Counted from the first letter of the stretch, positions 24,814 through 33,955 are shown. The stretch is DNA of 64,000 bases from an uncultured Bacteroidales bacterium (GCA_903887775.1 CAISRB010000024.1:62001-126000), one strand, 5' to 3'. Made by a program: numbers and translations. Notes: generated by a model not told the origin, from the sequence alone.

Positions 24814-26316
24814 CTATTTTTTTTCAACGCGAAGAACAGGGTAGGGTTTCCCTGCTTGAAGAAGATGAGCATATTTTTCATAGGTAGCCAGTCCAAGCAT
24901 CGACTTCGGCTCAAGGGCAAGGACCAGCATCTTGCCTTTCAACTGGGAGGTTGGGATAAATATAAAACCGGTATCAGTCGGAAGGCCCTTACGGATGTTA
25001 ATGGTATACCGGGGATCCACAACTTTTTCCCCTTCGAAATCTGCAGAATCGATGAAGGTAATATTATATTGAATGAATTTCTTATCTGAAATTCTTTTCA
25101 GCGGGATTTCAACAAATGATTGCCTGAGGGCCCAATCCAATAATTCAGCACAATCTTTAGGGATCAGGTATCCCAGGGGTTCACGAACAGCGGAAACTGA
25201 TTTAACCACCGGCCGGTAATCCTTTACTGTAACAAGGCTGTCTTTTTGTGAAAAATAAGAAAAAAGAGGGATCTTCAGGGATTGTCCGTTTGCAGCATGC
25301 ACTGATTGAATGGATATTTCCTGGCCGGATGCGGAAGATGCCAGTTTTTTTCTTTCCCCTGAAACGAGGGTCTTTACTTTTACTTTGTTCGTATAAACAT
25401 ACTCGAGCAAACCACGCATGCCGGTCATCTGACCTTCGGCCCTGCGCTGAAGATTTTCGATGGAATCATCCCTGCCATTCATACCTTCCTGGATAAAAGA
25501 GAAAGTACCCTGGATCCCGAAACTCTGCCTTCCGTCATTGATATCGAAAGTGCTGTGCCTTATATAATCGATTTCGGGCGGGCCACCGGGACAATATGTG
25601 AAGGAAGAAAAATTCCTGTCATGAAGGTAGTTGAAAATGAACGGAAGGTAATCATTGTCCTGCAGTTTCCGAATGCCATCTGCCACATCCAGATTGGTGT
25701 TGGTCCCGATGTTCTCATCTGAATTCTTCCTGTAACCGTACTTTCGCCACTCCCCTCCAAATGGAGAATATTCATGCACATCCATGGTCGCTTCAAACAG
25801 GAACCTGTCAAAAAGCCGGTGCAGCGCGATCGTTTCAGGTTCCGTCAGGATCAGGTGGTTTCGGTTCAGGTCAGCACCATTAGCATTCCGTCTCTTGTTA
25901 ACCTCCGACCCATCGGGGTTTAGCTGAGGAACAAGGACAAAGTCAATGTTATTAAAAAGGTAACGGTTTTCAGGCTTAAGCAGTTCCCGGGCCAGCAGCA
26001 ACGCACCCTCCTTCCCCGATTGTTCATTCCCATGCTGCTGGGCAAAGATGAGCACTTTGATCTTTGATGTATCCTGGCCAAATACCGAAGAAGAGAATTT
26101 CAGGGCATAAAGGTTCCTGCCTTTGACTGAATGCCCGATGATCTCCACTTTAAGTAATCCTGGCTGTTTACCGAGAAGCTCGATATAATTGGATAGCTCA
26201 GTATAAGAGGTCAGCTTTTGAAAATTATTGTTCACAGAAGGTGGGCTCGGGACCTGGGCCAGGATTGTAAAGGAAATCACCTGCAAAAACGAGAACAGGA
26301 AGCTCATGCGTCTCAT
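24814..26316 (-). CDS. Secreted M14 family zinc carboxypeptidase
   Basis: An exported metallopeptidase of about 500 residues. The ATG at 26316 gives MRRMSFLFSFLQVISFTILAQ; the track start at 26451 is wrong because that frame reads through tRNA-Ser. The peptidase domain shows FAQQHGNEQSGKEGALL near residue 100 (HxxE zinc ligands), VPQLNPDGSEVNKRRNANGADLNRNH near 145 (substrate-binding Arg/Asn) and TMDVHEYSPFGGEW near 195 (third zinc His). M14 enzymes remove C-terminal amino acids or cut side-chain amide-linked peptides. It shares strand with the enolase-family gene 41 bases downstream, suggesting a peptide-use unit. The last 180 residues are unassigned. Confidence 0.85.
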   Translation of the reverse strand: MRRMSFLFSFLQVISFTILAQVPSPPSVNNNFQKLTSYTELSNYIELLGKQPGLLKVEIIGHSVKGRNLYALKFSSSVFGQDTSKIKVLIFAQQHGNEQSGKEGALLLARELLKPENRYLFNNIDFVLVPQLNPDGSEVNKRRNANGADLNRNHLILTEPETIALHRLFDRFLFEATMDVHEYSPFGGEWRKYGYRKNSDENIGTNTNLDVADGIRKLQDNDYLPFIFNYLHDRNFSSFTYCPGGPPEIDYIRHSTFDINDGRQSFGIQGTFSFIQEGMNGRDDSIENLQRRAEGQMTGMRGLLEYVYTNKVKVKTLVSGERKKLASSASGQEISIQSVHAANGQSLKIPLFSYFSQKDSLVTVKDYRPVVKSVSAVREPLGYLIPKDCAELLDWALRQSFVEIPLKRISDKKFIQYNITFIDSADFEGEKVVDPRYTINIRKGLPTDTGFIFIPTSQLKGKMLVLALEPKSMLGLATYEKYAHLLQAGKPYPVLRVEKK

Positions 26317-26335
26317 AGGATGAGATTGGGATTGC

Positions 26336-26422
26336 GGAGAGACTGGGATTCGAACCCAGGATGCACTTTTGGCGCATACACACTTTCCAGGCGTGCTCCT
26401 TCGACCACTCGGACACCTCTCC
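26336..26422 (-). tRNA. trnS-GGA: tRNA-Ser (anticodon GGA)
   Basis: On the minus strand GGAGAGGTGTCCGAGTGG begins an 87-base class II tRNA with a 7-bp acceptor stem, anticodon arm CACGC-CTGGAAA-GTGTG (anticodon GGA), a long variable arm and TpsiC loop GGTTCGAATCCC. The 3' CCA is not encoded. It lies just upstream of the carboxypeptidase gene. Confidence 0.95.
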
Positions 26423-26427
26423 CCGGT

Positions 26428-26464
26428 CAAAAGCGAAAAAGCGAAAAGCAAAATAGCGAAAATG
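26428..26464. repeat. AGCGAAA short-period repeat
   Basis: Copies of a 7-8 base unit (aagcgaaa, aagcgaaa, agcaaaat, agcgaaaa) immediately 5' of tRNA-Ser on its coding strand, between it and ansA. Related arrays occur at 27558 and 29369. Confidence 0.65.
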
Positions 26465-26527
26465 AATGCTAAGACGTGGTTCCCGGATTCGCTTTGAGAG
26501 TGTAAAGGTAAGGAAATTTCTGATACA

Positions 26528-27556
26528 TCAAACTGTCATCTCGCCGCGAAGGCTGGTCTGCAAAAGCTGTTTTACAGCCTGGGTCGAGAACTGGCAGCCG
26601 AGAAGGTACATCAGCTTCGTCACTGCCGATTCAGTCGTTATATCATACCCGCCAATCACGCCTATCCTGCTTAGCTCGGCGCTGGTCTCATATTTCCCCA
26701 TTTCGACGGTGCCTCCCTTGCACTGGGTCACATTAAGGATGATTATGTCCCTGTCGGCTGACTCTTTGAGGGCGTCAAGGAACCAGGGCAGGGTAGGGGC
26801 GTTGCCCGCACCGAAAGTCTCAAGTATGACCGCTTTAAGTCCGGAGGTATGAAGGATAGCTTCCACAGCACATTTTGAAATGCCGGGGAACAGCTTAAGG
26901 ATAGCGATGTTCTCGTCCAGCTCCTTAAGTACTTTGAGTCTCTTGAAATTCGGTCTCAGGATATGATCCCTGTGATATTTGATATTAACCCCGATTTCAG
27001 CAAGCAACGGGTAATTTGCCGAAATAAATGCCCCGAAATTTTCGGTGTTCAGCTTCGTTGTACGGTTCCCGCGGAACAACTTGTTCTCAAAACAGATCGC
27101 GACTTCAGGAACAATGGGAGTGTCGACTTCCTTCGATACTGCAATTTCAATGGAATTGATAAAATTCTCCCTTCCGTCGGTGCGCACCATCCCGATAGGC
27201 AGTTGGGAACCTGTGAAAATAACAGGCTTATTCAGGTTTTCCAGCATAAAACTTAGAGCCGAAGCAGTATATGCCATAGTGTCGGATCCGTGCATCACTA
27301 CAAATCCGTCATAATTTTCATAATTTTCTTCTATGACTGTCGCCAGTTTCACATAGAACGACGGATTCATATTCGAGGAATCAAGCAGGGGCTGAAACGT
27401 CTGAAAATCGATCTTGCAGTTGAAATTCTCAAGTACCGGCAGATACTTGTAAAGATTCTCAAACGACAAGGGCTTCAGTGAGCCTGTCTTTGGGTCCTGA
27501 ACCATCCCGATGGTTCCGCCGGTGTATATTACAAGGATACTGGTTTGTCCGATCAT
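26528..27556 (-). CDS. ansA: Type I (cytoplasmic) L-asparaginase
   Basis: A 342-residue asparaginase without a signal peptide. Conserved blocks are ILVIYTGGTIGMVQDP near residue 7 (first catalytic Thr), VVMHGSDTMAYTASALSFML near 85 (second catalytic Thr-Asp set), KPVIFTGSQLPIG near 110 and LETFGAGNAPTLPW near 245. The enzyme converts Asn to Asp and ammonia. It sits beside the beta-aspartyl peptide genes but with the tRNA between, so it could be part of that pathway or only a neighbour. Confidence 0.93.
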   Translation of the reverse strand: MIGQTSILVIYTGGTIGMVQDPKTGSLKPLSFENLYKYLPVLENFNCKIDFQTFQPLLDSSNMNPSFYVKLATVIEENYENYDGFVVMHGSDTMAYTASALSFMLENLNKPVIFTGSQLPIGMVRTDGRENFINSIEIAVSKEVDTPIVPEVAICFENKLFRGNRTTKLNTENFGAFISANYPLLAEIGVNIKYHRDHILRPNFKRLKVLKELDENIAILKLFPGISKCAVEAILHTSGLKAVILETFGAGNAPTLPWFLDALKESADRDIIILNVTQCKGGTVEMGKYETSAELSRIGVIGGYDITTESAVTKLMYLLGCQFSTQAVKQLLQTSLRGEMTV

Positions 27557-27557
27557 A

Positions 27558-27598
27558 AGAAAATAGCGAAATAGCGAGGAAGCGAATTAGCGAAATTC
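27558..27598. repeat. AGCGAAA short-period repeat
   Basis: aaatagcgaaatagcgaggaagcgaattagcgaaa: four units of a 7-9 base AGCGA motif filling the gap between tatD and ansA. Confidence 0.65.
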
Positions 27599-27604
27599 AT
27601 TCCC

Positions 27605-28396
27605 CTAACGCGCCGCCACTTTAAATAATTTCATTGCATTCCTGGTTGTGACTTCTGCAACTTCTTCCAAAGTTACGCCTTTAATCTCAGCAATCTTTGC
27701 AGCTATTAACGGAATATATGAAGATTCATTGCGTTGCCCCCGGTGAGGGACAGGTGGAAGAAATGGCGCATCAGTCTCTAAAAGCAGTGATTCCAGGGGC
27801 ATTGCAGCAACAACCCTGGCAAGGCCCGATTTCTTATAGGTTATAACCCCGCCTATCCCGAGATAAAATCCCATGTTAACTGCTCGGGCTGCCTGGGCCA
27901 CATCCCCGCTGAAACAATGGAAAACTCCCCTCAAACCTTGGCCGCTCCTGCCTTCCATGATATTCAGCGTGATCTCAATGGAATTCCTTGTATGAACCGC
28001 AACCGGCAGTTTGTACTCAACAGCCAGGTCGAGCTGAAGGCAGAAACCTTCCTTCTGTTCCTTTTCAAATGTTTTATCCCAGTAAAGATCGGTGCCTATT
28101 TCTCCGATACCGTAAAAACGGTAGGTTGCATCAGCCAGGTAGTTCCTCATCGTCTGAAGTTCCTCCAGGTAATTTTTACGGACCGATGTGGGATGAAGCC
28201 CTATCATCGGAAAACACAGCCCCGGCCAGCCCCGGCTTAAAGCGAGCATTGGTTCGACCGAGGAAGAATCAATGTTGGGAAGGAAAATATACCTTACTCC
28301 CGCTTCCTCTGCATGGCAGACCACCTGGTCCCTGTCGGCATCAAACTCCTCGAGATAGAGGTGGGTATGGGTATCGGTAAAAACGGGATTACTCAA
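27605..28396 (-). CDS. tatD: TatD family metal-dependent hydrolase
   Basis: A 263-residue TIM-barrel hydrolase: FTDTHTHLYLEEFD at the start (HxH metal site), GEIGTDLYWDKTFEKEQKEGF near residue 97, PVAVHTRNS near 132, FHCFSGD near 158 and LLLETDAPFLPPVPHRG near 203. TatD proteins are metal-dependent 3'-5' exonucleases or D-aminoacyl-tRNA-type hydrolases, acting in DNA turnover. The start overlaps the end of the GT9 gene by 8 bases, so the pair is coupled. Confidence 0.92.
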   Translation of the reverse strand: MSNPVFTDTHTHLYLEEFDADRDQVVCHAEEAGVRYIFLPNIDSSSVEPMLALSRGWPGLCFPMIGLHPTSVRKNYLEELQTMRNYLADATYRFYGIGEIGTDLYWDKTFEKEQKEGFCLQLDLAVEYKLPVAVHTRNSIEITLNIMEGRSGQGLRGVFHCFSGDVAQAARAVNMGFYLGIGGVITYKKSGLARVVAAMPLESLLLETDAPFLPPVPHRGQRNESSYIPLIAAKIAEIKGVTLEEVAEVTTRNAMKLFKVAAR

Positions 28397-29351
28397 GGTG
28401 AGCTACAATATCATCCACCGGAATATCCAGCATACAGCGGAAATGCTGCCTGGGGCATTCCCTGAAACCTATCTTGCTGCAAGGGCGGCATGAAAGGCCT
28501 TTGATTTCCGCCAGGTATGAATTACCATTATCTGAAGGCAGGTATGGGTACATCCCGAAAGCCGGGATCGTATTCCCCCATACCGAAACCATTTTCTTCC
28601 TGAAAGCCGCTGCAACATGCATAAGGCCGGTATCATTTGTAAGGACTGCGGATGACTGCCTCACCAGTGAGGCCGCCTGGTTCAGGCTGCACACTCCGCA
28701 AAAACTGACTGCGGGTTTTGAAACCAGACCGAGGATCTCTTCACCCCTTGCACTGTCCTCCTTACCGCCAAGTAAAATCACCGGCTTGTTCAGCCGGCTG
28801 ATCACCTCCGCAATTTTTGAGGCAGGAAAGATCTTCGTGTGATGCTTTCCTCCAATGACCACTGCAATGTAATCCTGAAATACAGGCGTAACTTCATCAG
28901 CCGGCGTAATAAAATAATCAAGGCCACTGCCGTCGTTATTCACCCCCAGCTTTTGTACAGCCCTGAAATACCGGTCAACAATATGAATGCCCGGAAGGAA
29001 ATTCCATTTGAAATTCACGATCAGCCATTTCCTGATGTTAAGTTTATTAAAACTCCCGGATGGCCTGCCCAGCAGGAGTCTGACATACGTTGAACGAAAA
29101 TTTTTATGCAGATCGACGATATAATCAAAACGCTCGGCTTTAAGCCGGGGAATAATCTCATTGAAATTTTGATCATAGAGCCAGAGTTTATCAATGTAAG
29201 GGTTAGATTTCAGAACAGGCTCAAACCGCAGTTTAGTGAGAAAATGGACCCTGGCACCCGGCAGCTGCTGTTTCAATGCCCTGATGACCGGCGTCGTGAG
29301 AACTATGTCACCGATGGAACTAAAACGGATGACCAGGATCTTAAGTGCCAT
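28389..29351 (-). CDS. Glycosyltransferase family 9 (heptosyltransferase-like)
   Basis: A 320-residue GT-B glycosyltransferase of family 9. It begins MALKILVIRFSSIGDIVLTTPVIRALK, the standard family opening, and ends with VLTNDTGLMHVAAAFRKKMVSVWGNTIPAFGMYPY, the ADP-heptose binding region with the conserved acidic residue. Members add heptose or related sugars to LPS core. It reads into tatD with an 8-base overlap. A hairpin-forming AGCGAAA repeat separates it from the MBL gene upstream. Confidence 0.9.
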   Translation of the reverse strand: MALKILVIRFSSIGDIVLTTPVIRALKQQLPGARVHFLTKLRFEPVLKSNPYIDKLWLYDQNFNEIIPRLKAERFDYIVDLHKNFRSTYVRLLLGRPSGSFNKLNIRKWLIVNFKWNFLPGIHIVDRYFRAVQKLGVNNDGSGLDYFITPADEVTPVFQDYIAVVIGGKHHTKIFPASKIAEVISRLNKPVILLGGKEDSARGEEILGLVSKPAVSFCGVCSLNQAASLVRQSSAVLTNDTGLMHVAAAFRKKMVSVWGNTIPAFGMYPYLPSDNGNSYLAEIKGLSCRPCSKIGFRECPRQHFRCMLDIPVDDIVAHLE

Positions 29352-29368
29352 GATGTATTTATAAATTC

Positions 29369-29434
29369 AAAAGCGAAAAGCGAAAGGCGAAATAGCGAAA
29401 TAAATTTTCGCTTTTCACTTTTCGCCAATTCGCT
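29369..29434. repeat. AGCGAAA repeat forming a large inverted repeat
   Basis: aaaagcgaaaagcgaaaggcgaaatagcgaaa is followed at once by its near reverse complement ttttcgcttttcacttttcgccaattcgct, so the RNA could fold to a long hairpin. It lies between the MBL hydrolase stop and the GT9 start and may act as the MBL gene terminator. Confidence 0.65.
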
Positions 29435-30071
29435 ACTTAATGAAGGGGTTATTCACCATCTCGTATCCGATTGTTGTCTCCGACCCATGTCCGGGATAAA
29501 CAATTGTTTCTTCGGGCAATGTGAAAAGTTTGGTTTTGATGCTTTCCATCAGCAATTCATAATCACCGGAAGGCAAATCGGTGCGGCCGACGGTATCCCT
29601 GAACAATACATCACCGGTGATCACAAAGCCATCCGCAGAATTGTAGAAACACACACTGCCGTCGGCATGGCCGGGAGTATAAAGTGCTTCCAGTGCAGAA
29701 GTTCCAAAGCTGATTTTATCACCATCCTCAAAATAAGACAACGGCCCGGGCATCTCCTCCAGAATATATCCGAAGTTCAGGCCAATATCCTTTGCCTGGG
29801 TGAAAAACGGCTGGCCTGCCTTGTGGTACTCGGGACGGATCCCATACTTCTCAAAAACAAACCGGGTCCCCAGTATATGGTCTATATGGCAATGAGTATA
29901 AATATTTCGGACAATCCTGAGCCCGGAATCGGAAATAAAATCAGACAAACCCTGCTTCTCGAAAGGTTCATAGCAAGCAGCATCTACAATTACCGCCTCT
30001 TTGGTCTCATCGTAAAGTACGTAGGTGTTGACCATAAATGTGTTGAAGGAAAAACGTTCTATATGTATCAT
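29433..30071 (-). CDS. MBL-fold metallo-hydrolase (glyoxalase II-like)
   Basis: A 212-residue metallo-beta-lactamase fold protein. It shows YTHCHIDHILGTRF near residue 58 (HxHxDH metal site), YTPGHADGSVCFY near 132, FVITGDVLFRDTVGRTDLP near 148 and VYPGHGSETTIGYE near 192, in the order usual for glyoxalase II-like thioesterases. Likely a hydroxyacylglutathione-hydrolase-type or other thioester hydrolase; the exact substrate is unclear, as most Bacteroidota lack glutathione. The stop codon lies in the edge of the repeat hairpin. Confidence 0.88.
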   Translation of the reverse strand: MIHIERFSFNTFMVNTYVLYDETKEAVIVDAACYEPFEKQGLSDFISDSGLRIVRNIYTHCHIDHILGTRFVFEKYGIRPEYHKAGQPFFTQAKDIGLNFGYILEEMPGPLSYFEDGDKISFGTSALEALYTPGHADGSVCFYNSADGFVITGDVLFRDTVGRTDLPSGDYELLMESIKTKLFTLPEETIVYPGHGSETTIGYEMVNNPFIK

Positions 30072-30173
30072 GGGATATCAAATCTTTGCAAAGATAGGAA
30101 ATAGCCGCTATTGCAAGCTGCAACTAAAATAATCGTAATTTAGCGACCCGTTAACTTCTTCTGATCAATTAAT

Positions 30174-33100
30174 ATGCCGGCTGCAGATGCAACTCGTGAG
30201 GGATTATTATGGCGCCTCCTCGTGCGGTACGGTTTTATTTTATTTCTGTTTGGAAGCCTTTCTTCTGCCGGACAATTTTACAGCGGATCACAACTCAACT
30301 TTGGCAAATCCAGGGTTCAGTATAATGATTTCCTCTGGCTCTATTTTAAATTCGAGAAATTCGATACGTATTACTATCTGAATGGAAAAGAGCTGGCTCA
30401 GTATTGTGCCCAGTATACCGACAAACATATGAAGGAGATCGAGCTGGAGCTGCAGTCGAACCTTGAACAGAAGATCCAGTTCATTATCTTTAATAACCTC
30501 AGCGACCTCAAGCAGAGTAATATAGGGATTTATGGAGATTGGGATTCCTATAATACCGGAGGCGTTACGCGCATTATCGGGGGAAAGGTTCTGATCTATT
30601 TCGACGGCGATTACAGTCATTTTGACCAGCAGATCAGGGCGGGGATCGCCCAGGTGCTTCTGAACCAGATGATGTATGGCACCGGAATAGGCGCTCAGAT
30701 CAAGAACAATGCATTATTTACGATGCCTGACTGGTACATGAACGGCCTTATTTCTTTCATTTCCAGGCCCTGGGATTCGGAACTAGACAATACAGTGATG
30801 GATGCCGTGCTGAATAAAAAACTGGTTAAGGTCAACAGCCTCACCGGCCTTGATGCAGCATATGCAGGCCATTCAGTATGGCAGTACATTGCGAAGACCT
30901 TCGGCGACGCCGCTATCCCGAACATCGTGTACATGACACGTGTGACCCGCAGCATTGAAAAAGGCTTTATGAACGTTCTCGGCCTGCCCTACAGCACTGT
31001 AGCGGAGAACTGGCTGAAATATTACCGGGAGCTTTATTCCAGGCAACTTGCACAAAGGGAAAACCCACCCGGAAATCCGCTGAATAAAAAAAATAAACCC
31101 GACAGGGTGTTTCGTCAGTTGAAAATCAGTCCCGATGGCAATACCGCCGCATACTGCACCTGGAATCTGGGCATTTACAAGATCTTCCTTGTTGATACTG
31201 AAACCGGAAAGAAGAAGAGAATATACCGCGGAGGTTACCGTCTTGCAGAAAAACCAGACTTTTCCTACCCGCTGCTGGCCTGGCATCCCGGAGGAAAAAT
31301 CCTGGCCATCCTCGTTGAAAGGAAAGGGGAGGATTATCTTTATTTTTATAATACTGCGGATAAAAACCGTGATCATGTCGTGCTGTATGAGTTTGACAAG
31401 GTACTCGATATGTCCTATTCGGCTGATGGCAATTTACTGCTGATGTCGGCGGTGCAAAAAGGGCAGTCCGACATTGTCGTATATAATATTGCAGCCGGAT
31501 CGCATGAGCAGCTGACAAAAGATATCTATAACGACCTGAACCCAAGGTTTATAAACGGTTCAACTCAGATCATCTTTGCCTCGAACCGTCCAAACGACAC
31601 CATTAAATTTGATCCGGTTGTCGACATCAGTAAGATCCATTACAATAACGACATCTTTGTTCTTGACTACAAAGGCCATTCACCCCTGATGCGGAGGATC
31701 ACCAATACCCCCGATGCGGATGAGATCCAGCCCAATTCCTGGATGGGCAATTATTACTCCTATCTCAGCAACCAGAACGGTGTTTATAACAGGTTCCTCG
31801 CGCGTTACGACAGCGTAGTTTCTTTTGTGGATACAACCACGCATTACCGTTATTATACGACATCCTACCCGGTGACAAATTATTCCATGAATATTCTCGA
31901 AACGGATATTTCACAAACAGCCGGAAGGTATGCCGAAGTGGTTTTCAGGAATCAGAATTATAAGATGTACCTGCGCGACCTTGTAAAACCGCAATTCCTG
32001 GAACCCGCCACCCTGGAACCTGCATTTTTCAGGATAAAGGAGATCGTTAAAGTTCCTGAGCCCAAAGCGAAACCGAACCTGGATGATACCCTTATGAAGC
32101 TGTTCAAAGAGCAGCCTCCCCGGGAACCCGGTCATTCAAGATTTTCCACGGTGAAAGTCAAGGCAGCGCCGAAAAAGAAAACGGGAGATGCCGACTCTGT
32201 GTCGATGCAGCAGCTGCAGCTGATGGCCCTGGCCATGTCGGATACTTCGAAGAGAGGCGTGATCGGGCGGCAGGCAGGCCCGAAAAAAGACACACTGAAC
32301 AAATACAAAAACGCCAAACAGCTTAATTATAATGTGGAATATTCGATTGACCAGATGGTGACCCAGATTGATTTTACATACCTGAACTGGGCTTACCAGC
32401 CTTTTTCGAATTCCAGTTCTCCAATCTATATCAATCCGGGCTTTAATGCACTGTTTATGGTTGGGGTGACCGACCTGATGGAAGATTACAGGATTACAGG
32501 AGGGGTAAGGCTTAACTTCAACCTGGTTAACAACGAGTATATGCTCTCTTATTCCATATTCAAAAAACGCCTCGACCACCAGATCATTTTCCACAGGCAG
32601 TCTGTGGAAGAATCTTCCGATTATTCCATTATCCGCCACCGTATCAATGAACTCTATTATATATTAACGTATCCGTTTAATCCGGTGTTAAATATCAAAG
32701 GCACGGCCACTTTCAGGTATGACCGTGCAGTATACCTCTCGACGGATCTGTATAATCTCGCGACACCTGATAATAACAGGCTTTGGATCAGTCTGAAGGG
32801 AGAGCTTACCTATGATAACACGAGAAACCTCGGCCTGAACCTTTACCAGGGGACAAGGTACAAGGTTTTTGGTGAAGCCTATCAGCTGGCCCAGGACAGG
32901 GGCATACAATGTTTCGTGCTGGGGTTCGATATCCGCAATTACCAGAAAGTACACAGGACCCTCATCTGGGCTAACCGTTTTGCTGCAAGTACCTCGTTTG
33001 GAACCGGAAAGCTCGTTTACTACCTGGGGGGGGTGGATAACTGGTTATTCCCGAACTTCAACACCAACACGCCTGTGGCCCAGGACCAGAATTATGTATT

Positions 33101-33512
33101 CCAGACCCTGGGAACCAATATGCGGGGTTTCGATCAGAACATTCGTAACGGGAACAGTTTTTTTGTATATAATACTGAGCTCAGGATGCCTGTGTTCAGG
33201 TACTTTTTCAACCGGCCGATACGCTCCGATTTTCTGAACAACTTCCAAGTCGTGGCTTTCGGAGATGTTGGGACAGCCTGGACCGGTACCTCCCCATGGT
33301 CGGCCGACAATCAGTTGTATACACGCTACATCTACAGGAAACCTATGTTTATAAAAGTCGAATCGATCAAGGATCCCATTGTGGAAGGCTTCGGATTTGG
33401 ACTTCGTACCAGGCTGCTGGGTTATTTTTTACGCGGCGACATGGCCTGGGGGGTGGAAGACGGCCGTATACTGTCACCCGTTTTTTATTTTTCACTTAGT
33501 CTTGATTTCTGA
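30174..33512 (+). CDS. Large TolB-propeller / outer-membrane barrel protein with degenerate peptidase domain
   Basis: A 1112-residue exported protein. After a signal peptide (YGFILFLFGSLSSA) residues about 35-300 resemble a peptidase-MA-like gluzincin domain, but where HExxH is expected it reads IRAGIAQVLLNQ and the usual WxxEG is DWYMNG, so zinc ligands are gone. Residues about 310-480 hold TolB/PD40-type propeller repeats (LKISPDGNTAAYCTW, MSYSADGNLLLMSA, IIFASNRPND). After a charged linker, about 720-1112 form an Omp85-like barrel (DNTRNLGLNLYQGTRYKVFG; last strand FYFSLSLDF). Likely an outer-membrane assembly or surface protein. Its stop overlaps the next gene by one base. Confidence 0.75.
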   Translation: MPAADATREGLLWRLLVRYGFILFLFGSLSSAGQFYSGSQLNFGKSRVQYNDFLWLYFKFEKFDTYYYLNGKELAQYCAQYTDKHMKEIELELQSNLEQKIQFIIFNNLSDLKQSNIGIYGDWDSYNTGGVTRIIGGKVLIYFDGDYSHFDQQIRAGIAQVLLNQMMYGTGIGAQIKNNALFTMPDWYMNGLISFISRPWDSELDNTVMDAVLNKKLVKVNSLTGLDAAYAGHSVWQYIAKTFGDAAIPNIVYMTRVTRSIEKGFMNVLGLPYSTVAENWLKYYRELYSRQLAQRENPPGNPLNKKNKPDRVFRQLKISPDGNTAAYCTWNLGIYKIFLVDTETGKKKRIYRGGYRLAEKPDFSYPLLAWHPGGKILAILVERKGEDYLYFYNTADKNRDHVVLYEFDKVLDMSYSADGNLLLMSAVQKGQSDIVVYNIAAGSHEQLTKDIYNDLNPRFINGSTQIIFASNRPNDTIKFDPVVDISKIHYNNDIFVLDYKGHSPLMRRITNTPDADEIQPNSWMGNYYSYLSNQNGVYNRFLARYDSVVSFVDTTTHYRYYTTSYPVTNYSMNILETDISQTAGRYAEVVFRNQNYKMYLRDLVKPQFLEPATLEPAFFRIKEIVKVPEPKAKPNLDDTLMKLFKEQPPREPGHSRFSTVKVKAAPKKKTGDADSVSMQQLQLMALAMSDTSKRGVIGRQAGPKKDTLNKYKNAKQLNYNVEYSIDQMVTQIDFTYLNWAYQPFSNSSSPIYINPGFNALFMVGVTDLMEDYRITGGVRLNFNLVNNEYMLSYSIFKKRLDHQIIFHRQSVEESSDYSIIRHRINELYYILTYPFNPVLNIKGTATFRYDRAVYLSTDLYNLATPDNNRLWISLKGELTYDNTRNLGLNLYQGTRYKVFGEAYQLAQDRGIQCFVLGFDIRNYQKVHRTLIWANRFAASTSFGTGKLVYYLGGVDNWLFPNFNTNTPVAQDQNYVFQTLGTNMRGFDQNIRNGNSFFVYNTELRMPVFRYFFNRPIRSDFLNNFQVVAFGDVGTAWTGTSPWSADNQLYTRYIYRKPMFIKVESIKDPIVEGFGFGLRTRLLGYFLRGDMAWGVEDGRILSPVFYFSLSLDF

Positions 33513-33955
33513 TGGAACATGGGATAGAAAACCGGGTGTTGACGTTTATCCGCGAGCATCATATATTTACGCTCGCCGTAACCCGTGATAATAAGCCCTG
33601 GTGTGCAACCTGCTATTATGTGTACCTCGAAGAACTTAATTTGTTCGTATTTACATCGGGCCATGACACAAAACATATAGCAGATGTGGTCGAAACGGGG
33701 AATTATTATGCTGCAGGCGCGATAGCCCTGGAAACTAAGATGACAGCTAAGATAAGAGGCCTGCAATTCGCAGGTTTTATGAAGGAGCTTCGTGGGAATG
33801 ATCTGAAAACAGCGAAGTCGGCATACTTAAAAGCCTTCCCTGTGGCGCGGCTGGCCAAGCTCCACCTCTGGGGCCTTGTCCCGGATATCATAAAAATGAC
33901 CGATAACCGGCTCGGTTTTGGGAAGAAATTATTGTGGCAGAATAATGGATTGTAA
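33512..33955 (+). CDS. YhbP-like pyridoxamine 5'-phosphate oxidase-fold protein
   Basis: A 147-residue split-barrel flavin-fold protein resembling the UPF0306/YhbP group: FIREHHIFTLAVTRDNKPWCATCYYVYLEELNLFVFTSG in the first third and IRGLQFAGFMKEL in the middle. Members bind flavin or related cofactors; the reaction is not defined for this subgroup. The ATG overlaps the preceding TGA by one base (TGATG), so it is translated in coupling with the large envelope protein. Confidence 0.75.
   Translation: MEHGIENRVLTFIREHHIFTLAVTRDNKPWCATCYYVYLEELNLFVFTSGHDTKHIADVVETGNYYAAGAIALETKMTAKIRGLQFAGFMKELRGNDLKTAKSAYLKAFPVARLAKLHLWGLVPDIIKMTDNRLGFGKKLLWQNNGL

Noticed and set aside
26317-26451. N-terminal extension of the M14 carboxypeptidase ORF
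   Set aside because: This part of the frame is translated tRNA-Ser and repeat sequence; the signal peptide begins at 26316.
29106-30104. 332-residue plus-strand ORF across the GT9 and MBL genes
   Set aside because: It is antisense to two clear genes with family motifs and has no motif of its own.
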